Shown: in pieces, positions 1 through 7,234 of the stretch
Layout: each line of letters starts with the position of its first letter
Numbering within the stretch: position 1 is the stretch's first letter
Assembly (NCBI RefSeq): GCF_900105495.1
Contig: NZ_FNTF01000002.1
Span: 967,501-1,031,500 of the forward strand
Length of the DNA stretch: 64,000 nucleotides
Direction: 5' to 3'
From: Pseudomonas frederiksbergensis
GTDB taxonomy: Bacteria; Pseudomonadota; Gammaproteobacteria; Pseudomonadales; Pseudomonadaceae
The notes under the pieces: model-generated
What the model was told of the DNA's origin: nothing
Seen by the model: only the letters and a program-made list of their open reading frames with translations
The model's database searches: none
Made by a program: the position numbers and the translations under genes

Positions 1-34
1 CGCCTTTGTTCACATCCCAATGAGGTGTTACCCG

Positions 35-910
35 ATGCGCGCTTTACTCGTGCTGTTCAGTTTGCTGCTGTCGATGTCGTTGTCTGCGGCGGAAAAACTT
101 CAGGTAGTCACCAGTTTCAGCATCCTCGCCGACATGACCCACCAAGTCGGCGGCGACCATATCCAGATCACCAACATGGTCGGCCCTGATGCCGATGCTC
201 ACACGTACGAGCCGACACCGGACGACGCCAAGGCGTTGCTCAAAGCCAAACTCATCATCAAAAACGGCTTGGGTTTCGAGCCATGGCTGGACCGCCTGGT
301 GACCAGCACCGAGACCCAAGCGCCAGTGATCAGCGCGAGCCGCGGCGTCATCCCGCGCGCCCTGGATGAAGATGGCGAGACGATTCCCGACCCGCACGCC
401 TGGCACAATCTGGCGAACGCTGAGCTGTATATCGGCAACATCACCAAGGCGCTGACCGCCGCCGACCCGACGAATAAAGCCGACTACGAACGCAACAGCC
501 AGGCTTACCTGAAAAAGGTCTACGCGCTGCTTGCCGAAGCCAAGGCCAAACTCGGCTCGCTGCCACCGGGCAATCGCAAAATCGTGACGTCCCATGACGC
601 CTTCGGTTACCTCGGTCAGGCTTACGGTATCGACTTCATGGCGCCTCAAGGCCTGTCCACTGAACGTGAACCGTCAGCCGCCGAAGTCGCTGCACTGATC
701 ACCCAGATTCGCCAGGCCAAGGTCAAAGCGGTGTTCATGGAAAACATCAAGGATGCCCGCCTGCTCAAGCAGATTGCCGATGAAAGCGGCGCGCACATCG
801 GTGGCACGTTGTACTCCGATGCGCTCGCGGCGACCGGTCCGGCCAGCACCTTCATCGGGTTGTTCGAGTACAACCTCAACATCCTGTACAACGCGCTGAG
901 CAAGCCATGA
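35..910 (+). CDS. Metal ABC transporter substrate-binding protein (ZnuA/TroA family)
   Basis: This is a periplasmic cluster A-I metal-binding protein that would deliver Zn or Mn to an ABC permease. An N-terminal signal peptide (about residues 1-18, ending near SLSAA) is followed by the fold's expected ligands: His in DAHTYEP, His in DPHAWH, Glu in the EREPS segment and Asp in YSDAL. This His-His-Glu-Asp set, with no His-rich loop, is closer to Mn/Zn proteins such as PsaA/MntC than to classic ZnuA. I chose the ATG at 35 rather than 20 because GAGGTG lies just upstream and it opens directly with the signal peptide. No permease or ATPase gene is in the window, so its partners may lie to the left. 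Its stop overlaps the next start (ATGA). The neighbours suggest zinc-starvation expression; the metal itself is inferred. Confidence 0.85.
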   Translation: MRALLVLFSLLLSMSLSAAEKLQVVTSFSILADMTHQVGGDHIQITNMVGPDADAHTYEPTPDDAKALLKAKLIIKNGLGFEPWLDRLVTSTETQAPVISASRGVIPRALDEDGETIPDPHAWHNLANAELYIGNITKALTAADPTNKADYERNSQAYLKKVYALLAEAKAKLGSLPPGNRKIVTSHDAFGYLGQAYGIDFMAPQGLSTEREPSAAEVAALITQIRQAKVKAVFMENIKDARLLKQIADESGAHIGGTLYSDALAATGPASTFIGLFEYNLNILYNALSKP

Positions 911-1467
911 TCCGCAAGAACCCTTCCGGTGATTTGCCGGTGATCGCGGAATCTGCCTACGTGGATAAAACCGCCATCATCTGCGGCAAAGTGGTAATCG
1001 GTGAGAACGTCTTCGTCGGCCCTTACGCGGTGATTCGGGCCGACGAAGTAGATGCCTCGGGCGAGATGGAGCCGATCACCATCGGCGCCAACTCGAACAT
1101 CCAGGATGGCGTGGTGATCCACTCCAAGTCCGGGGCGGCAGTGACCATCGGCGAATTCAGTTCCATTGCCCACCGCTCGATCGTTCATGGTCCGTGCAAG
1201 GTTGGCGACCGGGTGTTTATCGGGTTCAACAGCGTGCTGTTCAACTGCGTAGTGGGTGACGGTTGCGTGGTGCGGCACAACTCGGTGGTCGACGGTCGCG
1301 ACCTGCCCGAAGACTTCTATGTGCCCTCCACCACCCGCATCGGCCCGAAGACAGATCTGTCGCAGTTCCCACCGGTGAGCGTCAGCGCCTCGGAGTTTTC
1401 CGAGGACGTGGCGCGCACCAACGTCGATCTGGTGCGCGGCTACAAAGCCCTGCAGAACGAGTTCTGA
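907..1467 (+). CDS. Gamma-carbonic anhydrase-like left-handed beta-helix protein
   Basis: A 186-residue hexapeptide-repeat protein of the gamma-carbonic anhydrase family (CO2/bicarbonate interconversion; many members are uncharacterised). Repeats of the I/V-G-x-N/F type run through about residues 20-140. All three metal-ligand histidines are present: one in NIQDGVVIHS and two in SSIAHRSIVHG. It is therefore not a ligand-free version. Known gamma enzymes can work with iron or cobalt, which would suit zinc shortage, but that is inference here. The start overlaps the preceding stop by 4 nt and the dihydroorotase start follows by 2 nt, so the three genes are an operon. The same gene pair next to dksA2/folE2 is part of the Zur regulon in P. 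aeruginosa (PA5540-PA5541 region). Confidence 0.85.
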   Translation: MIRKNPSGDLPVIAESAYVDKTAIICGKVVIGENVFVGPYAVIRADEVDASGEMEPITIGANSNIQDGVVIHSKSGAAVTIGEFSSIAHRSIVHGPCKVGDRVFIGFNSVLFNCVVGDGCVVRHNSVVDGRDLPEDFYVPSTTRIGPKTDLSQFPPVSVSASEFSEDVARTNVDLVRGYKALQNEF

Positions 1468-1469
1468 CC

Positions 1470-2807
1470 ATGAGCAGTGTGCTGATTCGCAATGCCCGGC
1501 TGGTGAACGAAGGCCGGGAGTTTGACGGTGATCTGTTGGTGAGCAACGGGCGAATCGTGAAGATCGCCAGCAGCATCCACGGCGAAAACGCCGACGTGGA
1601 AATCGATGCCCAAGGGGAATGGCTGCTGCCCGGAATGATCGACGACCAAGTGCACTTCCGCGATCCAGGCTCGCCAGACAAGGGCAGCTTCTACAGCGAA
1701 TCGCGGGCTGCGGTGGCCGGTGGCATCACCAGCTTCATGGACATGCCCAACACCCATCCGGCGACCCTGACCCTCAGCGCATTGGCCGACAAAAAGCATC
1801 GGGCGGCGATCAGCTCTGTCGCCAATTACGGCTTTCATTTCGGCGTGAGCAACGACAATCTCGACACCGTTGCCAGTCTCAATCCCTGTGAAGTTGCCGG
1901 CGTCAAAGTGTTCATGGGTGCTTCCACCGGCAATATGCTGGTGGATGACCCGAGGATTCTCGAGCGGCTATTCGCCGAGGTGCCGACCCTTTTGTTGGCC
2001 CACTGCGAACACACGCCCAGCATCGACGCCAATGCCGCGAACCTGCGTGACTTGTTCGGCGAACACCTTCCAGCGGCGGCCCACCCGCTGATCCGTAACG
2101 CCGAGGCCTGCTTTCGCTCCTCCTCAATGGCGGTAGACCTGGCCAGGCGTCACGGCACCCGACTGCACGTTCTGCACCTGACCACTGCCCGCGAACTGGC
2201 GTTGTTTGAAGACAAGCCGCTGGCCCAGAAACGCATCACCGCCGAAGTCTGTCTGCACCATTTGTTGTTCGATGATCGGGATTACCCGAGCCTCGGCAAC
2301 CTGATCAAGTGCAACCCGGCGATAAAAACCCAGGCCGACCGCGATGCCTTGCGTGAAGCACTGCTGAGCCATCGCCTCGACGTGATAGGCAGCGATCACG
2401 CGCCTCACACCTGGGCTGAAAAACAGAGGCCGTACAGCCAGGCGCCTTCCGGTTTGCCATTGGTGCAGCACGCCCTGCCCGCACTGCTGGAATTGGTCGC
2501 GGATGCGATTGTGCCGATCACTACGCTCGTCGCAAAAACCAGTCACCGGGTTGCCGATCTGTTCGCCATTCCCGACCGCGGTTATCTGCGCGAAGGCTAT
2601 TGGGCTGACCTCGTTATGATCAAACCCGAACCCGGCGGCGTCGCCGTTTCCCAGCAGCCGATCCTGTCTCAATGCGGCTGGACACCTTTTGCCCGACAGC
2701 GTTTTCGCCACAGCGTCAGCACCACGATCGTGTCGGGGCAAATTGCCTGGCACGACCAACGTCTTAATGACAACTGCCAGGGTTTACCCCTACGGTTTAT
2801 GCGCTAG
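1470..2807 (+). CDS. Dihydroorotase paralogue (class I, PyrC-like)
   Basis: This amidohydrolase of 445 residues would interconvert carbamoyl-aspartate and dihydroorotate in pyrimidine synthesis. The start is ATG 1470, 2 nt after the previous stop; an in-frame extension upstream is not coding because it overlaps the carbonic anhydrase gene. Motifs seen: DDQVHFRDPG (residues 58-67), the carboxylatable Lys in KVFMGAS, His in LLAHCEH and LHVLHLT, and Asp in IGSDHAPHT. The usual HxH metal motif reads Q60-V-H62, so one ligand of the buried metal site is replaced; I recall the same QxH variant in other bacterial dihydroorotases. Its position among zinc-starvation genes suggests a low-zinc stand-in for the housekeeping enzyme. 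That it is active is likely but not shown. Confidence 0.85.
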   Translation: MSSVLIRNARLVNEGREFDGDLLVSNGRIVKIASSIHGENADVEIDAQGEWLLPGMIDDQVHFRDPGSPDKGSFYSESRAAVAGGITSFMDMPNTHPATLTLSALADKKHRAAISSVANYGFHFGVSNDNLDTVASLNPCEVAGVKVFMGASTGNMLVDDPRILERLFAEVPTLLLAHCEHTPSIDANAANLRDLFGEHLPAAAHPLIRNAEACFRSSSMAVDLARRHGTRLHVLHLTTARELALFEDKPLAQKRITAEVCLHHLLFDDRDYPSLGNLIKCNPAIKTQADRDALREALLSHRLDVIGSDHAPHTWAEKQRPYSQAPSGLPLVQHALPALLELVADAIVPITTLVAKTSHRVADLFAIPDRGYLREGYWADLVMIKPEPGGVAVSQQPILSQCGWTPFARQRFRHSVSTTIVSGQIAWHDQRLNDNCQGLPLRFMR

Positions 2808-2824
2808 CACTCGGGAGCACCGTC

Positions 2825-3706
2825 ATGATCCACATTACCCTGAGCGATGGTTCACTGCGTGAATACGACCAGCCACTGTCGGTGTACGAGCTCGCCGCAA
2901 GTATCGGACCGGGACTGGCGAAAGCGGCGGTGGCCGGCCGGGTAGACGGCATCCTGGTGGACTGTGAATACATGATCGAAGCCGATGCCCGGGTCAGCAT
3001 CGTCACGCCTCAAGAGCCCGACGGGCTGGAGATCCTGCGACGCTCCTGTGTACTGATGCTGGCCATGGCCGTGAAACAACTCCATCCCCAGGTGCAATTG
3101 CACGCAGGAACGGCGCTGGGCGACGGGTTCTTTCATGAGTTATCTGCCGAGCAACCCTTAACGCGAACAGACCTGCCACTAATCGAAGCCCGTATGCAGA
3201 CGCTGGCGGCGACCAATCACTCGATTCGCCGTCAAGAAAAGACGCCGCTGTACCGCCTGGGGAACGTCGAATCTACGACTGCCGACCCGCATGTTCCCGC
3301 GACCAGAGTGCTGCAAGCGTTCACCCTCGATCACATCAGCAGTACGTTGCCGCAACGGATTTACGGTACGTGCTGGTCCTGCCAACAAGAGCTTGATAAC
3401 TGGCGGACACCGCCACACGTCATGATCGTCAGCATGGACCAACGTCAGGCGGATTACGCGCAGTCGGTAACCGAGGCATTGCGCAGAAGTGGCGTGCGCG
3501 CCCGTGCGGACCTGCGTCACGAGAAAGTCCGCCAAAAAATTCGCGAGCACAGTCGGCACGTGCCGTATCTGCTGGTGATCGGGGAGAAAGAAAAAGTAGG
3601 TAAGTTTGTCAGTGTGCGCAGTCGCGCTGGAGAGGATTTCGGAAGGATGAGCGTTGAGACGGTGTGTGAGTGGTTGAATCAGGCCCGCTCCCACACGGTC
3701 GTGTAG
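2825..3706 (+). CDS. Threonyl-tRNA synthetase-like protein lacking the catalytic core
   Basis: An intact 293-residue ORF, not a pseudogene by appearance, with GGGAG upstream of the ATG. Residues 1-62 are a TGS domain and 66-190 match the ThrRS N2 editing domain up to the QRIYGTCW segment. Residues 196-288 match the C-terminal anticodon-binding domain (VRARADLRHEKVRQKIREH, VPYLLVIGEKE). The roughly 310-residue class II catalytic core, with its three motifs and its zinc site, is missing cleanly at about residues 193-196. Editing-site residues are also lost: the HxxxH pair is R73/L77, and the D-x-C-x3-H motif reads S150, T152, H156. It cannot charge tRNA or edit by the known mechanism. It may still bind tRNA-Thr or the thrS leader. 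It ends the zinc-scarcity operon, 17 nt after the dihydroorotase gene. Confidence 0.85.
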   Translation: MIHITLSDGSLREYDQPLSVYELAASIGPGLAKAAVAGRVDGILVDCEYMIEADARVSIVTPQEPDGLEILRRSCVLMLAMAVKQLHPQVQLHAGTALGDGFFHELSAEQPLTRTDLPLIEARMQTLAATNHSIRRQEKTPLYRLGNVESTTADPHVPATRVLQAFTLDHISSTLPQRIYGTCWSCQQELDNWRTPPHVMIVSMDQRQADYAQSVTEALRRSGVRARADLRHEKVRQKIREHSRHVPYLLVIGEKEKVGKFVSVRSRAGEDFGRMSVETVCEWLNQARSHTVV

Positions 3707-3718
3707 GGCGCGGGCCTG
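3680..3718. terminator. Branched inverted repeat over the end of the ThrRS-like gene
   Basis: A 9-bp stem, CAGGCCCGC (3680-3688) with GCGGGCCTG (3710-3718), encloses a second hairpin, ACACG-GT-CGTGT (3693-3704). It covers the TAG stop of the ThrRS-like gene and sits between convergent genes. There is no strong T-tract, so it may be a degenerate REP-like element or a weak bidirectional terminator. Confidence 0.4.
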
Positions 3719-3729
3719 CTGACGAGTTT

Positions 3730-4251
3730 TTAAGCTCTCGGCTTGACGGTCCCGCAATCCTGCCCCAACCACACGGCGCGGCTTTCGAGGCTACCCTTCT
3801 GCTGAATACCGGTAGCGTTGAACGTGCCGTTAACCTTGGTAGTGAACTCACGATCGCTAAGGAAAGTGGCGACGCCAGCGCCCTGCGCTTTCGGACAGCT
3901 GAAGCGGAATTTCCACTGATTACCGGTGCGGTCGGTGATTTCCTGCTTGCAGCCCGACTGCGGATCGGTCAGCGGAATGTCGTCGGTCTTTACCTGTTCC
4001 GGCGTCAAGCACGCCCGAATCCCTTTACCGCCCATGGTGATGCCCTGTTTTTCGAGCTGCGCGCGCTGCTGAGGGGTCATCTGGCTCTGTATCTGGCCAA
4101 GGATCAGCTGCAAATCCGGGAGGTTCTGGTCATCGACCTTCATGTTGCTTGTGGTCATTTCCCACAAACCGGGCTGCAACATCTGCGCCTGAGCGGCCAC
4201 AGGAAGTGACAAACCAACAGCCATGGCCAAACCCAGCAGACGAACGTTCAT
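3730..4251 (-). CDS. DUF3617 family exported protein
   Basis: A 173-residue protein with a clear signal peptide (about residues 1-22, ending VAAQA). It is followed by the DUF3617 signature PGLWEMTTS, a middle stretch rich in Gln, and two conserved cysteine-containing segments (RACLTPEQV and SGCKQEITD, then FSCPKA and GQDCGTV). These cysteines could form periplasmic disulfides. Function of the family is unknown. It is convergent with the ThrRS-like gene and divergent from cls, with 132 bp to the latter, and appears to be a single-gene unit. Confidence 0.85.
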   Translation of the reverse strand: MNVRLLGLAMAVGLSLPVAAQAQMLQPGLWEMTTSNMKVDDQNLPDLQLILGQIQSQMTPQQRAQLEKQGITMGGKGIRACLTPEQVKTDDIPLTDPQSGCKQEITDRTGNQWKFRFSCPKAQGAGVATFLSDREFTTKVNGTFNATGIQQKGSLESRAVWLGQDCGTVKPRA

Positions 4252-4383
4252 CGAGTAACTCCTGATCAGTTGTGGCCGTTAGACGTCAGCCAGTGGCTTC
4301 GGTTCATGGGCCAATTAAATAGCGACATTCTGCACGGAACATGGTCTGTTAAGCATTGAATCTTCAGGAGCAAGGCATGCCCC

Positions 4384-5823
4384 ATGGATTACTTTGGACC
4401 GCATATTTTCGGCTACATGATTGCACTGCTTCACACGCTGGGCCTGGTCGCTGCCCTCCACGCCGTGCTCACCGTCCGGACCGCCCAGGGATCAATCGCC
4501 TGGGCCCTGTCGTTGGTGTTTATTCCCTACCTCACGCTCATCCCCTATCTGGTCTTCGGCCGCAGCACCTTCGATGGCTACATCAAGGCCCGGCGCCAGG
4601 CCAACGAAGAAATGCGCAAGGCGATCTCCGAACTCAACTGGCGTCCTTGGGTAGAAGAGGCGCTGACCGCTCGCGCCTCAAGTGCCTACGCGTCCTTGAG
4701 GGCCATGCCGAAACTGGGACGGATGCCGTGCCTGGCGAACAACGAAGTGCGTTTGTTGATCGATGGCCAGGCCACCTTCAACGCCATATTTGAAGCCATC
4801 AGCAACGCGAAGGAAGCGGTACTGATTCAGTTTTTCATCATCCACGACGATCGCCTCGGGCAACGCCTGCAAACCTTGCTGCTGAAGAAAGCCGCCGAAG
4901 GCGTGGCGGTTTATTTGTTGTACGACCGCATCGGCAGCCATTCCCTGCCTCACAGTTACGTGCAGCCACTGCGCGATGCCGGCGTCGAAGTCAAAGCCTT
5001 TGCCACCCGCAGTGGCTGGCTCAACCGCTTCCAGGTCAACTTCCGCAACCACCGCAAGATTGTGGTGGTCGATGGAGTGCTGGGTTTCGTCGGTGGGCAC
5101 AATGTCGGCGACGAATACATGGGCGAGAAACCTCCGCTGGCACCGTGGCGCGATACCCATGTGCAAGTCCGCGGGCCAGTGGTGGCCTGCATGCAGGAAT
5201 CTTTTGCCGAAGACTGGTTTTGGGCTGCCCGCTCATTGCCGCCGCTGATTCTGCCGGACGTTTACCCGGACGATGGCGTGCTCTGCCAATTGCTCGCCAG
5301 CGGCCCGGCGGATTCCTACGAAACCTGTTCGTTATTCTTCGTCGAAGCCATCCACGCCGCCACCGAACGAGTGTGGATCACCAGCCCCTATTTCATCCCT
5401 GACGAAGCTGTGTTCGCTGCGTTGCGGCTGGCTGTTCTGCGCGGTGTCGATGTGCGATTGCTCCTGCCCTCACGACCGGACCACCGAATCGTCTACGCCG
5501 CTTCCAGCCTTTATGCCTTCGAAGCCGTGCGCGCCGGTGTGCGGGTGTTCCGCTACGAGCCGGGCTTCCTGCATCAGAAAGTGGTGTTGATCGACAGCGA
5601 AATCAGCGCCATTGGCAGTGCCAATCTGGACAACCGCTCGTTCCGGCTGAATTTTGAAGTGATGTTGTTGACGGTCGACAGCGCCTTTGCCGCCGAAGTA
5701 GAACAGATGCTCAACGATGACTTCGCCCAGGCTCACGAGATTGCCAAAGAAGAAAGCCGGGAGACCCGCCGCCTGCAACAAATCGGCATGCGGGTCGCCC
5801 GGCTTATTTCCCCGATCCTTTAA
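4384..5823 (+). CDS. clsA: Cardiolipin synthase A
   Basis: Condenses two phosphatidylglycerols into cardiolipin plus glycerol at the inner membrane. The 479-residue protein has two N-terminal membrane segments (about residues 5-25 and 35-57) and two phospholipase D HKD motifs. These are [10 protein letters not shown] near residue 222 and [10 protein letters not shown] near residue 397, each followed by the typical [11 protein letters not shown] stretch. The length fits ClsA. AAGG lies 8 nt before the ATG. The TAA stop interlocks with the stop of the convergent cfa-type gene (they share 5821-5822), with no room for a terminator. Confidence 0.92.
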   Translation: MDYFGPHIFGYMIALLHTLGLVAALHAVLTVRTAQGSIAWALSLVFIPYLTLIPYLVFGRSTFDGYIKARRQANEEMRKAISELNWRPWVEEALTARASSAYASLRAMPKLGRMPCLANNEVRLLIDGQATFNAIFEAISNAKEAVLIQFFIIHDDRLGQRLQTLLLKKAAEGVAVYLLYDRIGSHSLPHSYVQPLRDAGVEVKAFATRSGWLNRFQVNFRNHRKIVVVDGVLGFVGGHNVGDEYMGEKPPLAPWRDTHVQVRGPVVACMQESFAEDWFWAARSLPPLILPDVYPDDGVLCQLLASGPADSYETCSLFFVEAIHAATERVWITSPYFIPDEAVFAALRLAVLRGVDVRLLLPSRPDHRIVYAASSLYAFEAVRAGVRVFRYEPGFLHQKVVLIDSEISAIGSANLDNRSFRLNFEVMLLTVDSAFAAEVEQMLNDDFAQAHEIAKEESRETRRLQQIGMRVARLISPIL

Positions 5824-7007
5824 GGGTTGTAGATATCGTCTCGCGTCCATGGCAGTTCATGGCTGCCATCGGGGTGGGTTTTTACCGCGAGAATCTGGTG
5901 CAGATTGATCCAGCCCTTGGCGAATGCGTAGGCGCATCCCGCCAGGTACAGCCGCCAGATCCGCAACGCCTGCTCTGGCACCAGCCTGGAAGCCGCTTCC
6001 AGATTGTCTTCCAGGCGTTCGCTCCAATGGTCCAGCGTACGCGCGTAATGCAGGCGCAGACTTTCGACGTCGACAATCTCCAGCCCAGCTTCGCTGATCT
6101 CGGCAGAGATCATCGACAGGTGCGGCAGCTCGCCATTGGGGAACACATACTTCTCGATGAATTCGCCGGCACCGCGCCCCACCGGACGGCCGTCGATGTG
6201 TTTGGCGGTGATCCCGTGGTTCATCACCAGGCCACCCTCCTTCACCGCACCGAACAAGGTCTTGCAGTACTCGGCCAGATTGGCGTGGCCGACGTGTTCG
6301 AACATGCCGACACTGACCACTTTGTCGAAGCGCCCGTCCTGAGGCAGGTCACGGTAGTCCAACAGTTGCAGTTCGATCAGGTCGTCCAGGCCTTCGGCGG
6401 TCACCCGTTCACGGGCGAGTTCCAGTTGCGCTTTACTGAGCGTGATCCCGAATACCTTCGCGCCAAACTCCCGGGCGGCATAGCGTGCCAGCCCGCCCCA
6501 ACCGCAGCCGACATCCAGCAGATATTCCCCCGGTTGCAGCCGCAGCTTGCGGCACAGGTGGCGGAATTTGGCTTGCTGGGCTTGTTCCAGCGTTTCGCTG
6601 CCGGTCTCGAAATAGGCGCAGGAATACGCCATGTCACTGTCGAGCCATAGCTGATAAAACGCGTTGGATAGGTCGTAGTGGTAGGAAATCGCCTTGGCGT
6701 CGGTTTCCTTGTCGTGAACGGTGCGCACCGGCTGACTGTCGTCGTCCTCGCTCACCAGCGCCTGGCTCCATTCATCGCAGACGCGAATCACGTCGCTGAT
6801 GGAGCCTTCCAGCTCAAGTTTACCTTCGACAAACGCCGCTCCGAGCGCGTCCAGGCTTGGGTGAGTGAACTGGGTAACCATTTGTGGGTCCTTGACCACA
6901 ATAGTGACGCTGGGCGTCGGCCCCAGATTGAATTCATGGCCGTCCCAGAGTCGCAGGCGTAACGGTAGCTGCAGATTCTGTAAGGCCGGAGGAAGGTGCG
7001 CGAGCAT
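5820..7007 (-). CDS. cfa: Cyclopropane-fatty-acyl-phospholipid synthase family methyltransferase
   Basis: A SAM-dependent enzyme that methylenates cis double bonds of membrane phospholipid acyl chains, typically in stationary phase. It has 395 residues. The SAM-binding glycine motif [10 protein letters not shown] is at 163-172, preceded by the conserved [15 protein letters not shown] region (about 109-123) and followed by [13 protein letters not shown]. The N-terminal about 90 residues form the usual less conserved lipid-binding part. Several cfa paralogues occur in pseudomonads, so this may not be the main stationary-phase enzyme. Its 3' end interlocks with clsA, a neighbour that also modifies phospholipids. 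Confidence 0.85.
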   Translation of the reverse strand: MLAHLPPALQNLQLPLRLRLWDGHEFNLGPTPSVTIVVKDPQMVTQFTHPSLDALGAAFVEGKLELEGSISDVIRVCDEWSQALVSEDDDSQPVRTVHDKETDAKAISYHYDLSNAFYQLWLDSDMAYSCAYFETGSETLEQAQQAKFRHLCRKLRLQPGEYLLDVGCGWGGLARYAAREFGAKVFGITLSKAQLELARERVTAEGLDDLIELQLLDYRDLPQDGRFDKVVSVGMFEHVGHANLAEYCKTLFGAVKEGGLVMNHGITAKHIDGRPVGRGAGEFIEKYVFPNGELPHLSMISAEISEAGLEIVDVESLRLHYARTLDHWSERLEDNLEAASRLVPEQALRIWRLYLAGCAYAFAKGWINLHQILAVKTHPDGSHELPWTRDDIYNP

Positions 7008-7234
7008 GGAGAGTCCCTCTAGTTTCAGACCGTCTGATGTGAGGGTAGACCATCCTTGAAAAATAGCTGGCTAACGAATTGATCGCCCTTTTCCATGATT
7101 CGTAACGCTCGAACCCACCGTCGCGAATTCACAAAAGTGATTGCCCTCACGTAGATGACTACGAATTCGTCGTACAGTTCTGAAAACTTCAAACCGCCCG
7201 GGATCGCGCTATTTAGAGCATTCACCCGGCGGCC
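7008..7234. other. Intergenic region between the P-type ATPase gene and cfa
   Basis: 227 bp between two minus-strand genes, more AT-rich than its surroundings. It contains a 10-bp palindrome ACGAATTCGT near 7160 and a GTGATTGCCCTCAC imperfect inverted repeat near 7137. It probably holds the cfa promoter. The 66-codon minus-strand ORF here lacks a convincing RBS and family resemblance, and I do not call it. Confidence 0.4.

Noticed and set aside
1263..1469. N-terminal extension of the dihydroorotase frame
   Set aside because: It overlaps the carbonic anhydrase gene; ATG 1470 gives the normal protein.
7025..7225. 66-codon minus-strand ORF between the ATPase gene and cfa
   Set aside because: No ribosome binding site or family match; more likely the cfa upstream region.
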